Assembly: GCA_015487895.1 (NCBI GenBank)
Contig: WFOW01000056.1
Span: 1 to 5,812 of the forward strand
Reading direction: 5' to 3'
Source: Gammaproteobacteria bacterium
GTDB taxonomy: Bacteria > Pseudomonadota > Gammaproteobacteria > S144-34
DNA: 5,812 nt
Shown here: piece by piece, positions 1 through 4,303 of the stretch
Layout of the letters: the number at the start of each line of letters is the position of its first letter
Position numbering within the stretch: position 1 is the stretch's first letter
Made by a program: the position numbers and the translations under genes
The notes under the pieces: generated by a model
Database searches by the model: none
What the model was told of the DNA's origin: nothing
The model's input: the letters and a program-made list of their open reading frames with translations, nothing else

Positions 1-156
1 GTCTACTGCCGCACCGGGGCCCGCTCCGCGCAGGCCGTCATGTGGCTCGCGGGCCAGGGCTGGCGGGATGCGTTCAATCTGAGCGGCGGAATCGTCGCCT
101 GGGCGCGTGCCGGCCAGCCGCTCCATCCGCCGCAGCCGGTCCGGGCCGCCGGCTGA
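1..156 (+). CDS. Single-domain rhodanese-like sulfurtransferase, C-terminal part (5' end outside window)
   Basis: The first 51 codons in frame 1 read as the C-terminal half of a rhodanese domain and end at TGA 154-156. The active-site loop CRTGARS is intact, with the persulfide-carrying cysteine encoded at 7-9. It is followed by the usual rhodanese ending: a helix with SAQA, then NLSGGIVAW at visible residues 26-34. After the domain only a short Pro/Ala-rich tail remains, so no second domain follows on this side. Rhodaneses of this kind take up sulfane sulfur as a cysteine persulfide and pass it to an acceptor. Here the next genes are tusA and dsrE2, which matches the rhd-tusA-dsrE2 module known from sulfur oxidisers such as Allochromatium vinosum, so TusA is the likely acceptor in the cytoplasm (inference). 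The N-terminal part and any export signal cannot be seen. The 90-bp gap to tusA contains a promoter candidate. Confidence 0.9.
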   Translation, partial: VYCRTGARSAQAVMWLAGQGWRDAFNLSGGIVAWARAGQPLHPPQPVRAAG

Positions 157-161
157 CGCGC

Positions 162-190
162 TTGCTTCGGCGGGTTCCTTATCATATAAG
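162..190 (+). promoter_or_regulatory. Sigma70-like promoter candidate for tusA
   Basis: TTGCTT at 162-167 and TATAAG at 185-190 are separated by exactly 17 bp. The -10 matches the consensus at 5 of 6 positions and the -35 at 3 of 6. The site begins 5 bp after the rhodanese stop codon and lies in the most AT-rich patch of the left part of the window (about 176-210), which stands out in this GC-rich DNA. The start point would fall near 197, giving a leader of about 50 nt before tusA. Not proven: the -35 is weak. Confidence 0.5.
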
Positions 191-246
191 TTTTACGCTC
201 CATTCTAAATCGCCCAAGCTGAGGCGGCTGACAAGAGGAGAGCGAC

Positions 247-477
247 ATGGCGAACTGGGATCAAGAGCTCGACGCGAGCGGCCTCAACTGCCCGCTGCCC
301 ATCCTGCGCGCGAAGAAGGCGCTCGCCGGCCTGCAGAGCGGTCAGGTGCTGCACGTGATCGCGACCGACCCCGGCTCGGTGAAGGACTTCGAGGCCTTCG
401 CGAAGCAGACGGGCAACGAGCTGCTCGAGTCGAAGGAGGAGGGGGGCAAGTTCCACTTCCTTATCAAGAAGGCCTAG
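247..477 (+). CDS. tusA: TusA-family sulfur carrier protein
   Basis: This gene encodes a 76-residue protein of the TusA/SirA family, the usual length for a stand-alone member. The N-terminal family motif is present as LNCPLPILRAKKAL, with the single cysteine C15 in a CPLP (CPxP) motif; this residue carries the persulfide. The rest fits the small alpha/beta fold, with VLHVIATDPGSVKDFEAFAKQTG in the middle and a final basic strand FHFLIKKA. In Escherichia coli TusA relays sulfur for tRNA thiolation. In sulfur oxidisers, TusA encoded beside rhd and dsrE2 carries sulfur towards the Dsr or sHdr oxidation machinery. The neighbours favour the second role, but the first cannot be excluded. The start is supported by GAGGAG at 235-240, 6 nt before the ATG. 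An intrinsic terminator begins at the penultimate codon, so much of the transcript may end here. Confidence 0.95.
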   Translation: MANWDQELDASGLNCPLPILRAKKALAGLQSGQVLHVIATDPGSVKDFEAFAKQTGNELLESKEEGGKFHFLIKKA

Positions 478-499
478 CCGTCACGGCCGGGCCTTTTTT
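469..499 (+). terminator. Rho-independent terminator overlapping the tusA stop codon
   Basis: Positions 469-480 pair with 484-495 around a TCA loop (481-483). The inner stem is GCCG/CGGC and the outer stem AAGGCC/GGCCTT, joined by one T-G wobble (475/489) and one A-C mismatch (476/488). Six T residues (494-499) follow, then CTTTC. The left arm includes the last Lys and Ala codons and the TAG of tusA, so translating ribosomes could hinder the hairpin and allow some readthrough to dsrE2. Confidence 0.85.
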
Positions 500-551
500 C
501 TTTCGCACCAGACGGCACCACAAACGACACCACTCAGAGGAGGGTAGCTGA

Positions 552-1037
552 ATGGCGGACGAGCAGAAGAAGCTGGCCATCATCGCGACGAAAGGCACGC
601 TGGACTGGGCCTACCCTCCCTTCATCCTCGCCTCGACGGCGGCGGCGCTGGGGTATGAGGCGCAGATCTTCTTCACCTTCTACGGGCTGCAGCTCCTGCG
701 CAAGAAGCTGAGCCTGAAGGTGACCTCGCTGGGCAACCCGGGCATGCCCATGCCCATGGGCATGGACAAGTGGTTCCCCGTGCTCTTCCAGGCGCTGCCG
801 GGCATGGAGGCCATGATGACATCCATGATGAAGGCCAAGATGAAGGCCAAGGGCGTGGCGAGCGTGGAGGAGCTGCGCACGATGTGCCAGGAGGCGGACG
901 TCAAGCTCATCGCCTGCCAGATGACCGTGGACCTCTTCGACATGGATCCCTCGGAGTTCATCGACGGCATCGAGTTCGGCGGTGCGGCGACCTTCTTCGA
1001 GTTCGCCGGCGAGTCCGACATCTGCCTGTTCATCTGA
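552..1037 (+). CDS. dsrE2: DsrE2-type protein (DsrE/DsrF/DrsH-like family)
   Basis: The product is a complete 161-residue protein. It begins with the family's typical KKLAIIATKGTLDWAYPPFILASTAAALGYE segments (residues 6-36), followed by IFFTFYGLQLL, a DsrE-like alpha/beta start. A methionine-rich stretch spans about residues 65-97, followed by a basic KAKMKAKG. Cysteines are C112, C122 in LIACQMTVDLF, and C158 near the end; C122 sits in the most conserved-looking context and is the best candidate for sulfur binding. DsrE2 proteins are encoded with TusA and rhodanese in sulfur oxidisers, and are thought to take part in sulfur transfer, possibly at the membrane; their exact partner is less settled than TusA's. 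The ATG is preceded by AGAGGAGGG, an excellent ribosome binding site 8 nt upstream. I see no promoter in the 74-bp gap after tusA, so expression may depend on readthrough of the tusA terminator. Confidence 0.92.
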   Translation: MADEQKKLAIIATKGTLDWAYPPFILASTAAALGYEAQIFFTFYGLQLLRKKLSLKVTSLGNPGMPMPMGMDKWFPVLFQALPGMEAMMTSMMKAKMKAKGVASVEELRTMCQEADVKLIACQMTVDLFDMDPSEFIDGIEFGGAATFFEFAGESDICLFI

Positions 1038-1080
1038 GGCACGGCTCGAGCCGGGTGCGGCCCGGTGGGAGGTACGGGCC

Positions 1081-1115
1081 CGGAGCCGCGGCATCTGCCG
1101 CGGCTCCGTTTTTTT
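1081..1115 (+). terminator. Strong rho-independent terminator after dsrE2
   Basis: CGGAGCCGCGGCA (1081-1093) pairs perfectly with TGCCGCGGCTCCG (1096-1108), a 13-bp stem in sequence terms; allowing for a 4-nt loop, 12 bp can form. Seven T residues follow (1109-1115). It lies 43 bp after the dsrE2 stop and closes the sulfur-relay cluster. The U-tract is on the + strand only, so it does not serve the minus-strand gene that converges from the right. Confidence 0.95.
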
Positions 1116-1174
1116 GGCCTTCCGTGCGTTCGCGGGGCAGAGGCCGGAAGAGGGCACGCGGGGAACGAGGCTGG

Positions 1175-1197
1175 ACACCCACACCCACACCCACACC
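1175..1197. repeat. Hexamer microsatellite (ACACCC, about 3.8 copies)
   Basis: Three perfect ACACCC units (1175-1192) are followed by a partial ACACC (1193-1197). It lies in non-coding DNA downstream of both the dsrE2 terminator and the converging minus-strand gene. On the minus strand it reads GGGTGT repeats. A short tract like this may vary in copy number by slippage. No function is visible. Confidence 0.85.
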
Positions 1198-1242
1198 GGA
1201 GGAGGGCACCCGCTCGCCTCCCGGTGCCCGCCTCCCGTTTCT

Positions 1243-1269
1243 GCCGCCGCGGCGCTCAGCCGCGGCGGC
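1243..1269. repeat. Inverted repeat across the stop codon of the minus-strand small gene
   Basis: GCCGCCGCGGC (1243-1253) and GCCGCGGCGGC (1259-1269) are perfect reverse complements, separated by 5 bp (1254-1258). The spacer contains the TGA of the minus-strand gene, and the right arm encodes its last residues RRRG. On the minus strand the hairpin is followed by an A-containing sequence rather than a T tract, so it is not a typical intrinsic terminator. It may stabilise the mRNA 3' end or assist factor-dependent termination. Confidence 0.7.
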
Positions 1270-1459
1270 GGTAGATGAGGCCGGGCTCGAGCAGGATCTC
1301 GCCCTCGCGGAGCTGGTCGAGCGGCCAGTGGCCGTCTGCGTCGCAGCGGGCGATGCGGTCGAAGACGTACTCGCCGTCGGCGGTGCGCATGCCTTCCCAG
1401 ATCGGCCGCCCGAGGTGGACGCCGACGCGGCGGCCGAAGGGGTGATGGCTCGGGTTCAC
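1256..1459 (-). CDS. Small uncharacterised protein, 67 residues
   Basis: I do not recognise this protein. Reading from a GTG at 1459-1457, it gives 67 residues that look like a folded soluble protein rather than a shadow frame: aromatic and hydrophobic residues are well spread (VGVHLGRPIWEGM, EYVFDRIARCDADGHW, LREGEILLEPGLIYRRRG), with a single cysteine C39 and no membrane segment or signal peptide. The alternating pattern suggests short beta strands. The strongest support is an excellent Shine-Dalgarno sequence, GAGGAGGT, 4 nt before the GTG. It stands alone on the minus strand, converging on dsrE2 and diverging from aroC, so the context gives no function. It is probably a conserved hypothetical protein, which a homology search could settle. 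Confidence 0.72.
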   Translation of the reverse strand: MNPSHHPFGRRVGVHLGRPIWEGMRTADGEYVFDRIARCDADGHWPLDQLREGEILLEPGLIYRRRG

Positions 1460-1463
1460 GGTG

Positions 1464-1471
1464 ACCTCCTC
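1464..1471 (-). promoter_or_regulatory. Ribosome binding site that fixes the GTG start of the small minus-strand gene
   Basis: On the minus strand these bases read GAGGAGGT, nearly a perfect complement to the 3' end of 16S rRNA, followed by CACC and then GTG. This decides both the reality and the start of the gene at 1459. No convincing promoter could be picked out further upstream. Confidence 0.8.
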
Positions 1472-1525
1472 GCGTCCGTTGCCGGTCCGAAGGGCATATC
1501 GGCCGGCGCCGGGGAGGCTTGAGCG

Positions 1526-1542
1526 CCCCCGCCTGGCGGGGG
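1526..1542. repeat. GC-rich inverted repeat, possible divergent third copy of module H
   Basis: CCCCCGCC (1526-1533) and GGCGGGGG (1535-1542) are perfect reverse complements around one T. What follows, AGTCGACGGGGGACGGG, resembles the TGCACGGGACGGG that follows module H at 1583-1612, so this may be an older, diverged copy of the same element. That relation is inference. Confidence 0.55.
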
Positions 1543-1582
1543 AGTCGACGGGGGACGGGTTGCGGGAGACGGGAAAGAAACG

Positions 1583-1612
1583 GCCGCGCCCGCTTCGCGG
1601 GGGTGCACGGGA
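1583..1612 (+). repeat. Direct repeat module H, copy 1 (30 bp, contains a hairpin)
   Basis: These 30 bases recur exactly at 1734-1763, an offset of 151 bp. The module holds the hairpin CCCGC-TTC-GCGGG and ends in GGTGCACGGGA. It runs directly into the GACGGGW heptamer array. Such an exact match is unlikely by chance even in GC-rich DNA. Confidence 0.9.
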
Positions 1613-1645
1613 CGGGTGACGGGAGACGGGTGACGGGTGACGGGA
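1611..1645 (+). repeat. Tandem heptamer array GACGGGW, five copies, with G-quadruplex spacing
   Basis: The units are GACGGGT, GACGGGA, GACGGGT, GACGGGT and GACGGGA, without interruption. The five GGG runs (starting at 1614, 1621, 1628, 1635 and 1642) are all spaced by 4-nt TGAC or AGAC loops, which satisfies the standard pattern for a three-tetrad G-quadruplex on the + strand. Related fragments occur at 1546-1573 and 1764-1780. Confidence 0.9.
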
Positions 1646-1650
1646 AGATC

Positions 1651-1692
1651 AAAAGGCTGCGCGCGGAGTGCGCACCAACCCTCGCCTCCCGA
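1651..1692 (+). repeat. Repeat module K, copy 1 (42 bp, contains a hairpin)
   Basis: This matches 1840-1881 at 39 of 42 positions; the differences are at 1655, 1658 and 1669. It starts with AAAA, contains GCGCGC-GGA-GTGCGC (1659-1673), and ends ACCAACCCTCGCCTCCCGA. In this copy the hairpin keeps a G-T wobble (1663/1669) where copy 2 has a G-C pair. A GATC precedes it. Confidence 0.9.
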
Positions 1693-1717
1693 CCCCCGCC
1701 TCTCGCGGCTACCGAAT

Positions 1718-1737
1718 GTAGGAACGGCATCCTGCCG
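1718..1737 (+). repeat. REP-like element 1 (GTAG plus small hairpin)
   Basis: GTAG (1718-1721) is followed by GAA and a short perfect hairpin CGGCA-TCC-TGCCG (1725-1737). A GTAG or GTGG tetranucleotide followed by a small imperfect palindrome is the architecture of the REP sequences linked to RAYT (TnpA-REP) transposases in Pseudomonas, Stenotrophomonas and relatives. No RAYT gene is in the window. The last 4 bp are shared with module H copy 2. Confidence 0.55.
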
Positions 1738-1763
1738 CGCCCGCTTCGCGGGGGTGCACGGGA
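1734..1763 (+). repeat. Direct repeat module H, copy 2
   Basis: Exact 30-bp copy of 1583-1612, with hairpin arms at 1740-1744 and 1748-1752. It is followed by a degraded heptamer remnant GAGACAGGAGACGGGTGAC instead of the five-unit array seen after copy 1. Confidence 0.9.
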
Positions 1764-1813
1764 GACAGGAGACGGGTGACCGTACACCGTAACCTGCGAG
1801 CCGTAACCCGCCT

Positions 1814-1838
1814 GTGGGAGGGGCTTCCAGACCCGATC
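1814..1838 (+). repeat. REP-like element 2 (GTGG plus small hairpin)
   Basis: GTGG (1814-1817) is followed by a hairpin in which GGGCT (1821-1825) pairs with AG (1829-1830) and CCC (1832-1834), with an A bulge at 1831 and a TCC loop. It has the same orientation, loop sequence and layout as the element at 1718-1737, and resembles the common TGTGGGAGCGGCTTC-type REPs. It abuts module K copy 2. Confidence 0.5.
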
Positions 1839-1839
1839 C

Positions 1840-1881
1840 AAAAAGCCGCGCGCGGAGCGCGCACCAACCCTCGCCTCCCGA
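1840..1881 (+). repeat. Repeat module K, copy 2
   Basis: 39 of 42 positions match 1651-1692. The hairpin here is a perfect GCGCGC-GGA-GCGCGC (1848-1862). The pyrimidine-rich CTCGCCTCCCGAACC that follows leads towards the aroC promoter about 90 bp away. Confidence 0.9.
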
Positions 1882-1968
1882 ACCTTTCCTCGCGTCTCTC
1901 CTGGCGCCTCTCCGGTTTCGTCCGTCCTTCTCCCGCCATCCGATGCCCGGCCGCCGCGCGCCGTGCCG

Positions 1969-1974
1969 TACAAT
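1969..1974 (+). promoter_or_regulatory. Candidate -10 element of aroC (possible leaderless start)
   Basis: TACAAT (1969-1974) matches TATAAT at 5 of 6 positions and is the only AT-rich hexamer close to the gene. No good -35 is seen at 16-18 bp. A start point 7 nt downstream falls at about 1981-1983, that is on or next to the ATG at 1983. Confidence 0.5.
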
Positions 1975-1982
1975 AGCCGCCC

Positions 1983-3098
1983 ATGGCCGGGAACACGATC
2001 GGGCGGGTCTTCTGCGTCACCACCTTCGGCGAGAGCCACGGGCCCGCCATCGGCTGCGTCATCGACGGCTGCCCGCCGGGGCTCGCGCTCTCCGAGGACG
2101 ACATCCAGCCTGACCTCGACCGCCGCCGTCCCGGCAAGACGCGCCACACGAGCCAGCGCCGCGAGCCGGACCGGGTGCGCATCCTCTCCGGCGTCTATGA
2201 GGGCCAGACCACGGGCACGCCCATCGCGCTCCTGATCGAGAACGTCGACCAGCGCCCGCGCGACTACGCCGACATCGCCGACCGCTTCCGCCCCGGCCAC
2301 GCCGATTACACCTACCTCCAGAAATACGGCGTCCGCGACCCGCGCGGCGGCGGCCGCAGCTCGGCGCGCGAGACCGCCGCGCGCGTGGCGGCCGGTGCGG
2401 TGGCCAAGAAGTACCTGCGCGAGCGCTGCGGGATCTCGGTGCGGGGCTACGTCGCCCAGGTCGGCCCCATCCGCGCCGAGCGCCTGGACTGGGACGCGGT
2501 CGAGCGCAACCCCTTCTTCTTCCCGGACCCGGACAAGGTGGGCGAGCTCGAGGCCTTCATGGACGCCCTGCGCAAGTCCGGCGACTCCGTCGGGGCGCGC
2601 GTCACCGTCGTGGCGAGCGGCGTGCCGCCGGGCCTCGGCGAGCCGGTCTTCGACCGCCTCGACGCCGACCTCGCGCACGCGCTCATGAGCATCAACGCGG
2701 TCAAGGGCGTCGAGATCGGCGCCGGCTTCCGCAGCGTCGAGCAGCGCGGCACCGAGCACCGCGACGAGATCACGCCCGAGGGCTTCCTGTCCAACAACGC
2801 GGGCGGCGTCCTCGGCGGCATCTCCAGCGGCCAGGACATCGTCGCCAGCATCGCGCTGAAGCCCACCTCGAGCCTGCGGCTGCCGGCGCGGAGCATCGAC
2901 GCGCGCGGCCGGCCGGTGGAGGTCGTGACCAAGGGGCGCCACGACCCCTGCGTGGGCCTGCGCGCCACGCCCATCGCCGAGGCCATGGTCGCCATCGTCC
3001 TCATGGACCACTGGCTGCGCCACCGGGCGCAGAACGCCGAGGTCGAGCCGCCGCTCGCGCCCGTGCCGCCGTCGGCGCCCGAAGCCGGCGGCGCATGA
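1983..3098 (+). CDS. aroC: Chorismate synthase
   Basis: The 371-residue product converts 5-enolpyruvylshikimate-3-phosphate to chorismate, the last step of the shikimate pathway, using reduced FMN that is not consumed overall. All family signatures are present: [18 protein letters not shown] (3-20, including His19), the arginine-rich [19 protein letters not shown] (47-65), RPGHAD (103-108), [17 protein letters not shown] (115-131), [14 protein letters not shown] (270-283) and GRHDPC (318-323). The ATG at 1983 gives the canonical N terminus, so it is the correct start although no Shine-Dalgarno sequence precedes it. The length is slightly above the usual 350-365 because of an Ala/Pro/Glu-rich tail after about residue 350. 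The stop overlaps the ATG of the MFS gene (ATGA, 3095-3098), so the two are probably co-transcribed and translationally coupled. Confidence 0.97.
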   Translation: MAGNTIGRVFCVTTFGESHGPAIGCVIDGCPPGLALSEDDIQPDLDRRRPGKTRHTSQRREPDRVRILSGVYEGQTTGTPIALLIENVDQRPRDYADIADRFRPGHADYTYLQKYGVRDPRGGGRSSARETAARVAAGAVAKKYLRERCGISVRGYVAQVGPIRAERLDWDAVERNPFFFPDPDKVGELEAFMDALRKSGDSVGARVTVVASGVPPGLGEPVFDRLDADLAHALMSINAVKGVEIGAGFRSVEQRGTEHRDEITPEGFLSNNAGGVLGGISSGQDIVASIALKPTSSLRLPARSIDARGRPVEVVTKGRHDPCVGLRATPIAEAMVAIVLMDHWLRHRAQNAEVEPPLAPVPPSAPEAGGA

Positions 3099-4276
3099 GC
3101 CCGCGGGTCCCCTACTGGCGCCTGTCGGGCTTCTATCTCTTCTACTTCGGCACCCTCGGCGCCCTCATTCCCTACTGGAGCCTCTATCTCGCCGCGCGCG
3201 GCCACGGCGCGCGCGAGATCGGCGAGGTCTTCGCCGTGATGGCCGCGACCAAGCTGGTCGCGCCCAACGTCTGGGGCTGGCTCGGCGACCGCAGCGGGCG
3301 GCGCATGGCGATCGTGCGCCTCGGGGCGCTCGGCGCCTTCCTCGCCTTCTGCGGGGTGTTCGTGGCCGGGGGCTACGGGTGGCTGCTGGCCGCGGTGGCG
3401 CTGTTCAGCTTCTTCTGGAACGCCGTGCTGCCGCAGGTGGAGGCGACCACCATGAACCACCTCGGCCCCGAGACGCACCGCTACGCGAGCGTGCGCCTGT
3501 GGGGCTCGGTGGGCTTCATCGCCGCGGTCGCGGGCCTCGGGGCGGTGCTCGAGCGCACCGGCGCCGGGGCGGTGCCCGTGGCGGTGGCGGCCATGCTGGC
3601 GGGCATCTGGGCCGCGAGCCTCGCGGTGCCGGAGGCGCCGGCGGCCCGCGCGGGCGAGGACGTCCCTGCAGGCCTGCTCGCGCTCCTGCGCCGGCGCGAG
3701 GTGGCGGGGCTGCTCGCGGTCTGCTTCCTGGCGCAGGCGAGCCATGGCCCGTACTACGCCTTCTTCACGCTCTACATGGAGGGGGCGGGGCACGGCCGCG
3801 CCGTGATCGGCGGCCTGTGGGCGCTCGGTGTGGTGGCCGAGATCGGGGTGTTCCTGGTCATGCACCGCTGGCTGCCGCGCTATGGCGCCGTGCCGCTGCT
3901 GATGACGGCGCTCGCGCTCACGGCCGCGCGCTGGGTGCTGATCGCGGCCTTCCCGGGCTCGCTCGCCCTCATGGCCGGGGCGCAGCTCCTGCACGCGGCG
4001 AGCTTCGGGGTCTACCACGCCTCGGCCATCCACCTGATCCACGCCTGGTTCCGGGGCCGCCACCAGGGCCGCGGGCAGGCCCTCTACAGCAGCCTCAGCT
4101 TCGGGGCGGGCGGCGCGGCGGGCAGCTACGCCGCCGGCTGGGCGTGGGAGGGCGCGGGGCCGGGGGCGACCTATCTCGGCGCCGCCGTGGTGGCGCTGCT
4201 CGCCCTCGGCGTTGCGTGGGCGAGCCTGGGCCGGCGCCGCCCCGCGGCGGGGCCGGCGCCCGCCGGCACGCTATAA
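3095..4276 (+). CDS. MFS transporter of the HcaT/3-phenylpropionate-permease-like family
   Basis: The 393-residue product is a membrane protein with about 12 predicted helices and no cleaved signal. The N terminus [24 protein letters not shown] is helix 1; the MFS motif A between helices 2 and 3 is present as [10 protein letters not shown] (61-70). [13 protein letters not shown] (112-124) and [13 protein letters not shown] (130-142) are typical of the MFS_1-like/HcaT group. A polar loop around residues 180-200 separates the two six-helix halves. The substrate is unknown; phenylpropionate is only the family name, and an aromatic or other small metabolite is possible. A similar MFS gene follows aroC in some pseudomonads as I recall, so the pairing may be conserved. 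It starts inside the aroC stop codon without its own Shine-Dalgarno. Its TAA (4274-4276) lies within the -10 box of leuC. Confidence 0.9.
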   Translation: MSPRVPYWRLSGFYLFYFGTLGALIPYWSLYLAARGHGAREIGEVFAVMAATKLVAPNVWGWLGDRSGRRMAIVRLGALGAFLAFCGVFVAGGYGWLLAAVALFSFFWNAVLPQVEATTMNHLGPETHRYASVRLWGSVGFIAAVAGLGAVLERTGAGAVPVAVAAMLAGIWAASLAVPEAPAARAGEDVPAGLLALLRRREVAGLLAVCFLAQASHGPYYAFFTLYMEGAGHGRAVIGGLWALGVVAEIGVFLVMHRWLPRYGAVPLLMTALALTAARWVLIAAFPGSLALMAGAQLLHAASFGVYHASAIHLIHAWFRGRHQGRGQALYSSLSFGAGGAAGSYAAGWAWEGAGPGATYLGAAVVALLALGVAWASLGRRRPAAGPAPAGTL

Positions 4277-4277
4277 T
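4272..4277 (+). promoter_or_regulatory. Consensus -10 element of leuC inside the MFS stop codon
   Basis: TATAAT (4272-4277) is a perfect -10 hexamer in DNA where AT-rich hexamers are rare. Its bases 3-5 are the TAA stop of the upstream gene. The region 17 bp upstream (about 4249-4254) is GGGGCC, so there is no -35 match; an activator or a -10-dominated promoter would be needed. The start point would be about 4284, 20 nt before leuC. Confidence 0.6.
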
Positions 4278-4278
4278 C

Positions 4279-4300
4279 CCTCGCTTCAGCCGGAGCGAGG
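4279..4300 (+). promoter_or_regulatory. Hairpin over the leuC ribosome binding region
   Basis: CCTCGCT (4279-4285) and AGCGAGG (4294-4300) are perfect complements around an 8-nt loop, ending 3 nt before the leuC ATG. The possible Shine-Dalgarno bases GGAG (4292-4295) and GAGG (4297-4300) lie in the loop and right arm. In a transcript from further upstream the site would be structured; a transcript starting near 4284 would lack the left arm. Confidence 0.5.
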
Positions 4301-4303
4301 CCC

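Larger units (their letters stand above)
1460..1982. other. Divergent intergenic region, 523 bp, filled with repeat modules
   Basis: No gene is supported here; the reading frames that cross it are arginine/proline-rich products of GC-rich DNA without ribosome binding sites. It separates the minus-strand small gene from aroC and must hold the promoters of both. Contents in order are: a 10-bp palindrome CCGGCGCCGG (1503-1512), a GC hairpin (1526-1542), hairpin module H (1583-1612), a heptamer array (1611-1645), module K (1651-1692), a REP-like hairpin (1718-1737), a second H (1734-1763), a short heptamer remnant (about 1764-1780), CCGTAACC direct repeats (1787-1794 and 1801-1808), a second REP-like hairpin (1814-1838), a second K (1840-1881), a pyrimidine-rich stretch (about 1868-1940) and the aroC -10. 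Confidence 0.8.

Noticed and set aside
42..551. 169-codon + strand frame overlapping rhodanese and tusA
   Set aside because: It is out of frame with both recognised genes, crosses the promoter and terminator, and is arginine-rich.
1204..1229. GGGCACC/GGTGCCC inverted repeat with a 12-bp spacer
   Set aside because: The 7-bp arms with a long spacer are expected by chance in DNA this GC-rich, and nothing around suggests a function.
1243..1269. Perfect 11-bp inverted repeat considered as a terminator for the minus-strand gene
   Set aside because: No T tract follows on the minus strand, and none on the + strand. Kept only as an inverted repeat.
1583..1881. Repeats considered as a CRISPR array
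   Set aside because: Only two copies of each module, with unequal spacing and structured sequence between them; no cas gene is present.
534..3023. Very long open frame of 829 codons on the minus strand
   Set aside because: It covers dsrE2, aroC and the repeat region antisense. Its product is rich in Arg, Ala, Asp and His, as expected from the complement of GC-biased codons, and no ribosome binding site or domain is seen.
2447..4063. 538-codon minus-strand frame opposite aroC and the MFS gene
   Set aside because: The + strand genes have clear family signatures; the minus frame has a low-complexity composition and is a shadow.
4233..4260. Strong GC hairpin at the end of the MFS gene considered as an intrinsic terminator
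   Set aside because: There is no T tract after it; the downstream bases are GC-rich and then form the TATAAT of leuC. It may reflect the Arg/Pro/Ala-rich C-terminal codons.
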